From assembly GCA_021234535.1 (NCBI GenBank), contig CM037836.1, positions 15,669,111-15,733,110 on the forward strand: 64,000 nucleotides of DNA, given 5' to 3'. The translations under genes and the position numbers were made by a program. This DNA comes from Stichopus chloronotus (taxonomy: Eukaryota; Echinodermata; Holothuroidea; Aspidochirotida; Stichopodidae). The notes under the pieces were generated by a model. The model had not been told where the DNA came from. It searched no databases and worked only from the letters and a program-made list of their open reading frames with translations. Numbering within the stretch: position 1 is the first letter of the stretch; each line of letters starts with the position of its first letter. Below, in pieces: positions 22,518 through 33,000 of the stretch.

Positions 22518-25511
22518 TTACTTTTTCGAAGGTGTCATATACCATTTTGTGATAGGAGTGTCCGAGTCGTCGTTCCTCATCACAGTTGGGACTTCGCGCC
22601 GTTCTCTTTGCACATCTACGATGTCAGTGCGGTCGGTTCGACATCTCACCAGTACGTCTTCATCGACCATTCTCCAAAGGAAAGATGGGAGAGACTTTCT
22701 GCATTTGAAAATTGACAGAAACCTGTCCCATTTTTCTTGCCTGGTGGTAAGCTGTTTACCTTCTTTGTCCTGATGTTGCCGAATCTCTTTCTCTTTTTCA
22801 ATTTGGATGTACTTACATAACTCCTCGCTGTATTGAAGCATGCCTTCTTCCGATGGAGTGACGATGAACATCCTTGCAACTGATCTCGCTATGACACTAT
22901 CAAATGGTAGAGCCAGCGATAACCGGTCTGATTTTGTCGGTTGGAACTGTGGACCCCCTAGTGGGGGAAAGATAATCATAACTTTCCCCTCTCAGCCATG
23001 GAAGTATCGGTTGTGTATTATTGTTGCTGAAGGTAGTTGTTCCTCGGTTTCAGAACACTTGAACGTGTACCTTTCAAGTTTTGGTACCTGCACTGTACAG
23101 CTGACATGAATTTCTCTCAGTGCCTCGGTCCACAGTTGAACGAGCTTCTCCCGTATATCTTCAAACATGATAACGTGGAAGAGAATGTAGACTTCGTGAG
23201 TTCCCATACATGTTATCCTTTTCCAAATCTCACGTAAACATGTTTGTAACCGCGATACCATGCAGGTGCAAGAAAAGAAACCATATTTGATGTTATTGCA
23301 AATGCATGATCTCATTGGTATCCACATAGGTGTGTATTCCGATATTTCGATTCCACAACGAAAGTGAGTCCGTGCCTTTTTCCCTTCATATTCTTGAGTT
23401 TTCGCCATAAAGTTGAAGACACTCGTAGACATGCGTTTAGACTCTTCAAGTAGTCCCAGACGAAACTGTTTCGGAATTTTAAGTGTATCTCGAATTTCTT
23501 CCTCATCCTCGCAAGTCAAATAGGTCGGCATGTGTCCTTCCGCGGAGAGAGAGACCCACAGCCTCATATCAGGAAACTCTCCATACAGGGAATTCAGTTT
23601 TTCCCACTCAAATTCATGAACAAGGTCAAAGGCAGGAAATTCATCTAAGAGAATGTGACAAGTATAGCCAACCTTCGAGTGTACCAAAAATCTTATTACT
23701 GTCAGAAGAACTTCTACTGTGAAGGCTTCACACGTAATGTTAGTATGGCTAGATTTCTGATCTGGTAAGGCCATTTTAATGACTTCGTCTATCGTCCATA
23801 CTTCAATATTGTGCTGTCCAATCGCATCACCACTTATACATTTTTCTGCTACTTTTTCTCCCTGTTGCCCCTTTTTCACATTCTTTTTCGGTGATTTGCC
23901 AAATCGTCTGGCTAGTCTTTTCACCAAATGACTTTTTATCTGCTCGACCAATAGATCTGGATCATTAAACACGAAACCATTTTCGCCGACATTCGAGCAA
24001 GATACCAAATATACGAAATTGTGAATGACTTTTTCTCCCGTCTTTTTAACCAACATGTCATCTGTGATGGTTGTTTCCTTTTCACCTATACCTACTTCTT
24101 TCTTTTTCTGGTCATGTTCAGAATCTTCATTGTTTGAATTGACTACATTTCCAGGGTGAATATCAGTTTTGTCTGTCGATGAAGCGTTTTCATCATTCTT
24201 CTCCATCGCATCGCCACATATTTTAGTCACTGGTTTAAAGTTACTCCCATGTTTCATGGACTCATTAGCTGATTCAGAAGACTCTTTTTCGTTACCCAAA
24301 TCTTTAGTCTTAGCCCTTTGTTTCTGACGAGTTCCCTTTGACTTTTTTGTTTTCGACTTGGCGTTATATTGTCCAAGTCCTGAAGACCCCAAAGCAAGGT
24401 TGACTGCTTCTTCAATGAGCACAAATGTTTTCCCTGTGCCATATCCTCCGGCAATAACCTGACGTCTTTCATTCTCTTTCAATATTTTTTCTTGACTTTG
24501 CGTAAAACGTACGAGAGAAATGAGGGTGCTCGACCTTTTTGTGCCCTCTCCAGGTGTGGTTAATCGTGGTGACCAGGAGTACTTTGGATTTGTATATCGT
24601 CCAACAAGTGTGTAAAGATCGTCTGTATTAAAATATCGTTTTGTTGTGCAATTCAATAAAATGCAGTCTTTGAACCACTCATTGAATTTGCTCTGTGTCA
24701 ATAACTGGTCTCTTGTCAAAGGGATCACCTTCATGTCTGTCTTGTGTTCTTCGATTAACTTCTCTTGGATGCATCCCTTCACCAAACGGATCTTACTGTC
24801 TCCGATCTCCGGCACCCCGACAACGAAATGGAATGGTGAATACTTCACAAACTCTAAATCTTTGTTCATACCTAGGAATACCTGTTCATCCTTAATTAAT
24901 TGCGAAACTGCATACTTAACATTTTCTTTCCAAAAGGACATTTCATCGGTATCCTCATTAACGGGAGCGTCATAGGCCTTTGCATGACCTCGAGAGACGT
25001 TGCTAATTTGTCTCACATTTTCATTCCTGGTGGTGCACGCCTTCACCTGTATAAATACAAAGCCGAATTCTCCAATAGCAATGATATCATGGTCTCCATT
25101 CTTAGCAGCTTTTATCGAAGGGATTTCACTGAGGTAACGCTGAAACTCATAATTACAAATCACAAACATTCCTTCTCCGTGAGATGTTCCCCAGTTGTAC
25201 AACCTCTGGGCGATTTTCTCAACGGCCAAGATCTCATGCCGTTCCTCGAGCAATTTCTTTATGGGTATATTTCTGTGCTTCTCATCGGCGAACTTGTAAT
25301 GTAAGCCGAGCTTGATCTCGTTACGAGTCAAGTAGTCACCGCTTTGACCGTCTCTTGGGAATAACACATCAGGTACCCGGTAAGATGTTCGGTCAATTTC
25401 TCTGAAATTCCTTTTGGCATAAGCTAAACATTCTTGATTCAGCGTTGAAAATAAGCTACTCGCGGCATCGTGTTTACTAATCGCAAAAGCAGTTGATGTT
25501 TTCTCGGCCAT
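22518..25511 (-). CDS. NERD-nuclease / SF1 helicase, one in-frame TGA
   Basis: Minus-strand single-exon frame of 997 codons, open except for one TGA (22992-22994, codon 840). Without read-through the product is 839 aa. Residues ~110-165 look like a NERD/PD-(D/E)XK nuclease, with Asp142 and Gln155-x-Lys157. Residues ~334-362 give the helicase entry (RFTQSQEKIL) and Walker A GGYGTGKT (355-362). A charged low-complexity insert (~380-490) follows. Walker B is LLDE (Asp623, Glu624), motif III-like RLWVSLSAEG (650-659) and motif IV-like ESKRMS (690-695). Motif V NRYFHG-stop-EGKVMIIF spans the TGA, and motif VI-like VIARSVARMFIV (873-884) lies after it. The start has a good context (AAAATGG) and lies 32 nt after an acceptor TATCTTTTCAG, suggesting a 5' UTR intron. 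The family pairing of nuclease and SF1 helicase suggests DNA or RNA processing, perhaps defence; that role is inferred. Confidence 0.8.
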
Positions 25512-25542
25512 TTTAAATTTCCTCTTCTTAGCTTTTTTTTTC

Positions 25543-25555
25543 CCTGAAAAGATAT
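25543..25555 (-). promoter_or_regulatory. Putative 3' splice site in helicase 5' UTR
   Basis: The minus strand reads TATCTTTTCAG followed by GGAAA, a fair acceptor, leaving 32 nt to the ATG at 25511. It implies an upstream non-coding exon that I cannot place. Confidence 0.35.
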
Positions 25556-25654
25556 TTGGATATTTAGGATAATGATTAGAATGAAACGTTGCATGTGTGG
25601 AATGGCTAAAACGCTATCGTCAAAAGGAGGAACATTGCCTCATAGGTATGAAAA

Positions 25655-25805
25655 ACTATTAGATGTCACTCTAACAAACATGGATAGATGCGCCTTTCTT
25701 AATTGGGACATTCATCTTCTCTTTCATTGCATCAACTATGCAAATATAACTACAGGTCTTTGATCCACATAGCAGGCATGTTCAAACAATCAGTGCACAT
25801 CCATG
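25655..25805. repeat. Dispersed repeat, partner at 12590-12830
   Basis: Collinear short identities with 12590-12830 (see there). Lies in the upstream flank of the helicase gene. Confidence 0.55.
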
Positions 25806-26160
25806 ACGTAATCGACTCGTTGCCTAGTCCCGGTGTGGCAGGAAGTACGGTCCGTGATAGGCGGGACACTCCTTCCTAAGGAGTGCCTGCCTCTGTTAAG
25901 GAATATGTGTCCTACAGCCAACATTCTCCAGCCTTTTATGTCACAGTAGATTGTGTCCTAGATCTAGAAGACCACCTAGCGTTCTTCCCCCCACAGCGGA
26001 CGTGTAAAACTCACGCCCTGGTTGGCTGCATTTGTTATACCAAACGTACGTAAGTTAGGAAACCAGTACCTATACCCACATCGACTTGGAAGGGTACAGC
26101 GTTTAAACATATGATGTTGTTTGCCTCGATGTCTCTTGCAAACCACGTTTTATGATCGAT
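25806..26160. other. Relatively GC-rich upstream flank with hairpin
   Basis: Less AT-rich than its surroundings. Contains a perfect 8-bp stem CACTCCTT/AAGGAGTG with a CCT loop at 25867-25885. It could belong to the helicase promoter or first exon; no core promoter element is clear. Confidence 0.3.
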
Positions 26161-29100
26161 GGCTCAAAGAAAAAAATGATACCGCCAGGGAAGGAAAATT
26201 GAAATCAGTGTTATGACTTTGTTTTTGTCAAGGCAGTGGCCATTAACCTTGATGAATGAGCCAGTAAGAGATATTAAACCTGGAGAGGGGAAAATTGGGT
26301 CAGACAATGTAACCTTGATGAGTGTGTGCGGTGTATCAATGGTCACCACAGGAGAATTGATGTGCTGAAAGATCGTGTATAAAGAGACCAAAATAACCGC
26401 CTCAAAACCGGTGTGGCACTAAAAGTTGTCCGTTGTCCTAAGGATGCATTGTTTATCGGAACAGACGCTATTGTTTAAAGAAGAAATTGCAATACTTAAC
26501 AGTATGTTTTCCCTGTATGACTATTAATTCGTTATAAGGTATAGCAAAAATAAACACAAATGTATAGCTCAGCTAACTTACAATGCATCTAGGAATATGT
26601 GGGATAATAAGGCGGGAGTTGATTAACATTACAAGCATTGTCAGAAAATTCCATAGTTTAGTCGAGCATGGTTGTATAAAACACATGTATATGTAATATA
26701 TGATCAATTAGTTACGCAGTGGCTTGTTCATCGTAAATTTAAAATGAAAGAATAAGATGAAGTAGTATTGTTAAACGTTAATAGGTAAAATTTGCTTTTT
26801 AAGTAATTTTGCTTGTTACTTATTGTTGTTTCTTTTCATGGTTATTGTTTTTTGTTTTGTTTTTTTCGGTTTGTTTTTTGTTTGACAATGTGGTCGTTAT
26901 TAATTTCTTTTTACGTTAATTTCGTTTGTTTTTCATTCTCCGTCGGTGGTCGATAAGACGAAAGGGTATGTGTCCTGCAAGTGATCATAAAGAGCCAAGT
27001 TATGCAGTGATCCAGTTACGTATTGGTGTAATTGATTATAGCTGCAGGCTATGAATACCACTTAATTTTACAAGTATATGAAGACAAGTAAGGTATGTCA
27101 CCGATTAAAACTTGATTGAGCACTCAGAAACTACAGTGTGTATTTTAATTCGTTGGACTGAATTTCTCTTAGTGGATTTAACTTTCATTGATGCATCGAA
27201 ACCAAGCATAGCATAGTGAAACCAATCATCTCTAATGAGGATGTTGGTTGCATATTCAGTTTGGCAAGGTATAGAGCTTCCAGTTTTTCTGTTTTAGTTT
27301 CCAATAATTAAAATGTTTTTACACAAGCTTAGTATTAACTCTTTTAGTGCTAAAAATGTCCTCCAAATGTTATTATACATAATCATATCTCCTTCCCAAA
27401 ATAACCTTTACACAGTTTTTAATGTACATGCTCTGATAACGTCAATGTTTTTTGCCTCTCTGTAGTTAAAGTAATATTTCTCACATATGAATCAACATAA
27501 AGGTTAATCAACCACAGAAAACTGCTTAGTGGTCAAATTAGATGTTTTGTGAAAGTAAGATTTCTTCCATTAGTCAGTTGAGAGTAACGTTCCTTCTTAC
27601 AAAGAGATTAATGATAATAGGGAGGGCATCAACGATGTTCGTTGATTGCAAAAGAAGTCACGTGATACAGGCTTTCCACAGATGGCTTTATAAAGTTATT
27701 CAAATAAATCTTAATATTGTCCATTAACTTTTCTTCAGCCTCAACTGCCATTATTATTAATTGGTAACTTTCTAACAATTCTCGGCTCGGAAATCAATGG
27801 GTTATGATTCCCGCATTTTCGAAAGTTCACGAAAGAACTGGCTGAACTCTTACAGTAGTAAAAGCCTTGGAAACTACCACGTCGTGGTCTATTTGTTCAA
27901 ATTTATTTCCAAAGAAATGGTTTGCATTTTAGAATCGTTATTCGCAAGGAAGTGCCACACATTCACCACAGGGTTCGGTTACGCTAATTTTTAAATACTA
28001 AGCCCCCCCCCCCCCCAACAAAAATATACTATCTATATTCTAAATCATGATGACACTTTCATTAATGAGATTTCTCCGAAAATAGACATGACGTAAATGT
28101 TATCTTCCAGATTTTTACCAAATAGGTGACAGGAAGGAAGATTAACGATAAAGCAAACCCGTGTCCAGGAGTTGGAGAGTTTAGTGGGTTTAACGAAATC
28201 CCCCCCCCCCCCACCCACAAGATCTGGAATTCCGTTCAGCCTACGATAGGAGGACTACGCTGGCGGCGTATATAATGAGTTTTAAATTGTTGGTGATAAT
28301 TTTCGGGTAAAATGTTCCAAGTGTAATAAAATTGAAATTGCACTGAAATACTGCATACGGGCCTAGATAAAGGCATTTTTATCTGTAAGCAGCACAATTT
28401 TCTGTGGTTATGGATATAACTGTAATTTATTGGATCCTTCGATGCTTTGTCAAAACGAAACTAGCTTCAACCTTTGTGGAAAAGCATTCCACGGTCAGAT
28501 CTAAAATGTTTAAGAAGTAACACCTTCCAATGAAAGTTGATGTACCTCCACTTTACGTCGAAGAGCCACTTAAATTCCTCAGTCAGTTAGTTGTGAATTA
28601 AGTAAGTCAATGCAGTCTTAGTTAATACTGTTGTTGTTCTCGTTTTTTTTTTTTTTTTTCTGAATGTTATAACACAGTTTCTGTTCAGTTCAGTTTCCTA
28701 CAATCGAATGATTTCACTTTCACTAGGAAGCTGTCACTTGTACAAATGCAGCTCCCACGATAATAAAGACAGTGTAAATAAAACTTGGATATCGATGAAG
28801 GTAATTGTATCATAACATGTCAATTTTATCTGTTCATGCGTAACTTCAAACATATATCTTTTTGGCATCATGGAAGCTGTTGAATCTGCAAACTGTGTGG
28901 TTATAAAAAAATGTTGAAGAGTTAGAGAAAAATAAAAGTTCTTAAATTTGCCAGTGGATAACGACAGTTATATGAACTTGTTGAAATTGAGAGAAAAAAT
29001 GATTGCCCCAGGCATGCTGTTTTTTTTTTTTTTAGCATGACAGTACTATTTGTAGAAACCCAACAGTGAAAGGTGGGGATAGAGGTGAAAGCTGATGTGG

Positions 29101-29789
29101 AGAGGGAAGTGGGTGCACGCGGCGGGCACTACAAACTTTAAAAAAATTCACCAACTGTGCCTTTAGTTAATGTTATATTGCAGGCATCTCACCGTTGCTC
29201 TTATCTTTATTGTTTGATATAGATACTCATACTTCATACTAAGATCAATGTTTTCGTGTGAATCCTTCAGATACAAGACCTTCTCCCAAGAAGGATGCGC
29301 GAATTAATTGCACCCTTCCCCCCCCCCCCCAAAAAAAATGGATCAATTGGTTGAAAGGGTAGAAACAGGGAAAGAAAATCATAACTGGAAAAGGAAATTG
29401 CTATCTGTAACGTCACTGTAATACAAGAAAAAAAACTAATGTCATGTGTGACATTATGCGTGGAGAGAGTGCTCGAGGAAAAGAAAATGTAAGTTTTGTT
29501 CTTCCATGTTTAAATTATCATAGCAATTGACACACAGATCTTGGCCAGTGGAGAAGGCTTTAGCTTAAATTTGGTGCGGTGTTATTTTAATTAATGAAGG
29601 TGGACTAGGGCGAAAGAAGAACTGGGGTTGAATCTTCTTTCTATGCATACAGTGGCCATGTCTAAATGTGTGTATGTCATTGAGATCATTGCACACTTCA
29701 AGCAGTGAAACTAGAAACTCAGAGACATGTTGCTATGCTAAAATATTTGTAGTGCAATGTCTTTCACCACTGTGTATTTTGCACCGTAT
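26161..29789. other. unassigned sequence with poly-C tracts
   Basis: C tracts near 28003-28017, 28201-28212 and 29318-29330, and T tracts near 28646 and 29021. Short frames only. I see no gene. Confidence 0.35.
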
Positions 29790-29965
29790 ATGTACGCGGA
29801 CACAAATTACTAGATACGGACAAATTTCCCTGTCCAACAGCGTCCAGCTAGACAGGAAATACTGTTCACCGGACACAATTCCATCCAACATAACGGCATA
29901 CGGACACATTCTTCGTGCAGTCTGTCCCAAGGTCACCCGGACACTATTTCCTGTCACACCGGCCT
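29790..29965 (+). repeat. Quasi-periodic CGGACA repeat, locus 2
   Basis: Variants of (C/A)CGGACA(C)A(A)TT recur: near 29798, 29816, 29872, 29900 and 29938, with CTGTCC inversions between them. Similar to 16305-16520. Long open frames on both strands overlap here and are repeat by-products. Confidence 0.5.
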
Positions 29966-30519
29966 TCTTAACAAGGAGAGTAACATGTATCTTGAACTCT
30001 ATCTGGTAATAAACAAACACTTTGGACTTTAAAGCATGGCCATACGCTAAAGTAGGATGCTCCGTCGTGTTAACGTACACAACCTTTGATTTAGAGATTT
30101 TGTAGCGTCAATTGTACTAAACACAACCGACGGAGTGTAGCACTAAAATCATACGACCTATATAACAGTGTACTCATTAGGGTTGTGCAGTTTCCTGTTT
30201 CTTATTTGCGAAGTAAATCTGAGAATACAGTCTGTTTGTTTTCCTCTGCCGTACGTATTGTGTAACTTGCAAGTATGAAAATGTATGTGTGAATCGCAGT
30301 CTGACACTGCAGTCAGTGGGGGAAAAAAGCTGTGCCAGGTTTACATAACCTGTATTACAGTGTCTTGGTGTTAAGAAAAAAAAGAAAGGCATGCACATAC
30401 AACTATGAGAAAAACATAACTGTGAGAAAAATGTCAACCACAACCATTAATCTCTTCCATAACTTAGGCCGCACTAAACTAGCGAACTTCGATTGCCCCT
30501 CGTCTATGCAAGGTACGTC

Positions 30520-30990
30520 ATACCAAAGGTTACATACCTACCACTGTGATTGGTAATGGCCTGGCCTATCATGGCAATTTAAAAATTTCCATATGTCGAC
30601 GATTCAGAGTTTGGGTTAGGTGGTGTGGAAATTTTGAAAGGTGATCCCGCCACCCTCCGTTGGGGAGGTTCACGGACCGAAAAATCACTACCATACAGGC
30701 CTATCTGTTCCATTTTCTAATACAATGTTAATCTTATCTCCTTCAATCGTCCTACTTTTCACTTCATCTGTAAGTGCGCTCTTCAAAATCCAAGTAAAAA
30801 AAAATAGTGATGAAAACTGAAAACGTGACAAAAAATAGATCGCATTTGCTCAATTTAGGCACGTTTCTCCGAGGGGTAACAGATCTCGAAGATGCATGTA
30901 CATAATCTAATGGTGGTACGAGACCACAAAAATCCAATAGCAGTAAGCATAGCAATTGCAATAACGTGGCTTGTTCTTCTGCAAATGATG
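30520..30990. repeat. Dispersed repeat R3, copy 1 (partner 41330-41710)
   Basis: Shared with the partner in order: GTGATTGGTAATGG, GCCTATCATGGCA, TATGTCGAC, AATCGTCC, CTTCATCTGTA/CCTCATCTGTA, GTGCTCTTCAA-type and GTAACAGATCT/GTTATTAGATCT. Same orientation, many indels. Confidence 0.75.
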
Positions 30991-31179
30991 TCATGGTTAT
31001 TTAGACCTTATCTGCATATTTACCAATATGTTACTGCTACCTATGCAGCAGGTGTTTGCATGAACCCATACGTTGTTTTTTTTTTTCTAATGTACATACA
31101 CCGTAACGAATCCGGTGCATGAGTAACACACGTCCATCATTGTGCGGGCCATTGCAACTGCGGTATGTTTTACATCACA

Positions 31180-33000
31180 CATCGCAAATATAAAAAACAA
31201 AATTGCAGTTTTTTATTGACGGTTATATATTACAAATTTAAATCAAGTACTATACAGGCCTATGTAAATCAAACGATATGATAATGATAAAATGATCATC
31301 CGAGAGTACCTCGGAAAGACCTACCTGTAAGCTGTGTCAGGCCAGTTTCGAATCACTGTTACATATCGGCCATATATATGATTGTTACTCATTGCTTCCA
31401 GCTTTCAGCCACTCTTGCCCTTGTCGTCGGATGACATGTTGGAAGCCCACGAAGGCATCTGTTGCGCTTATATGTCTCTTCAGTCAAGTGGGTTTTGCCT
31501 CGCTATGTGCATCGAAACCCAATTAAAGTACGGAAAATAGAACGTCCATCGAAGACGCAGATTTATGATATTTCCGTGTTTCATGTGGCTGCAAATCAGT
31601 TCGCAATCTGGCCAAAAGTAGAACCTGAACTTGTTAGAAACACGGTGGTGCCACAAAATGGCAGGAAGAAAACTGTCCAAATTTGCTGATTGAAAGATTG
31701 TTCTAGTCTAACCTGACAGAGGAGGAAGTGCGATAGAATCAAATGATGTTCAACAGTATTTATGTATCCCGCGGTGAAAAAGAAAAATCGAACACACTAT
31801 TAGGTGGGAAGTAAAATATGAAAAGTGTCGGTATAGAAATTATGAGAGACAACATAATGCAGCGGAAGGCCGAATTCAATCTTACACGTTGGTGCGTCAG
31901 TAAAGACACAGGTAATGTCAAATAATTGTCCAATATGGGTGCCTACTTTGTTGCGGTTTTCAGAACCCCAAGAGGTTGTCTGAGCAACTACACACACTAT
32001 GTTCTCGTAGCGTAGGGGATCTGTTTGGGTGACATGTCACGTATAAGGTAACATGACACAGAGGATGCGGGTACATGACTACCATAATTACCTCATTGTT
32101 TAAATGTAACATGATGCATGATACAGGGTACAGTATTTGTATTCCTGTCTTTTGTGTCAGTTTTGTGTCACCCTTTGTACAAATTTTGTTGCAATAGATC
32201 CATTTGAGAACATTTGAAGCTTTACTGATATGATATAATTTGTTTTTTTTTCTTTTCTTTTTCTTTTTTTTTCCAAAATGCATTTTTTTTAAAACTGCAT
32301 CACTTTTCTGTCCTATATATATGCAGCACTAGGTCCATATACATCGGTAATACTTATCAAAACAATCAATATCCAATGAGATACAACTGAACAAATTTCT
32401 GGCAGAATGACAGATGTTACCACATTCTAATCTAATAACTGATCAACGGACAAAAATGTGTCGTATATAGACCTGCACGAAGAACGTCCTGTCGGGATGT
32501 TTATTTATATGCCAGAGATGTCGAGTGTGTAACGTTTGTTTTTTTTCTTTTTTTATGTTCGCTTTTGGATGTGAACTTCCCTACTGGATACTATTTCACT
32601 TTCATCACTTTTTTTGTATTCGTTAGCTCTTTTCCGGGTACGTTTTACTACACACGATGACATTGACCGAAACCAAAAGCCTGTTGTTATTCTTAACTAC
32701 GTGACTATTTGCTTTTGCTAATATCTAATACTACATGTTTCAACGCTATTAACTACTTCATTGGAAGTAGCAGTAAAGAAACAGTCTCAAGAAAACTGAC
32801 AGTGAATGGGCAAATAATTAGCTGGTAAATAAACGTAAACCTTGAACTTTTACACCAAGCTAATGACTTTTAATTACCACTTACAGGAGCACTTTAATTC
32901 CAAAAATGTTGAATTTTTTCCGACTTCATAGAACAGTACAAAGCCCTATAGTCCATTAAGCCTATTTGTGATGTGTCAGTGAAACTTTGTTCATTGTTTT
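31180..33000. repeat. ~1.9-kb duplication, copy 2, left part
   Basis: Collinear with 14150-15859. The match stops at TTCATTGTTT (ending 32999) and resumes at 36356. The minus-strand donor-like CAGGTAGGT (exon edge 31325) matches the one in copy 1. Confidence 0.8.

Noticed and set aside
29668..30080. Overlapping 113- and 115-codon frames on opposite strands
   Set aside because: They sit on the CGGACA quasi-periodic repeat, which keeps several frames open.
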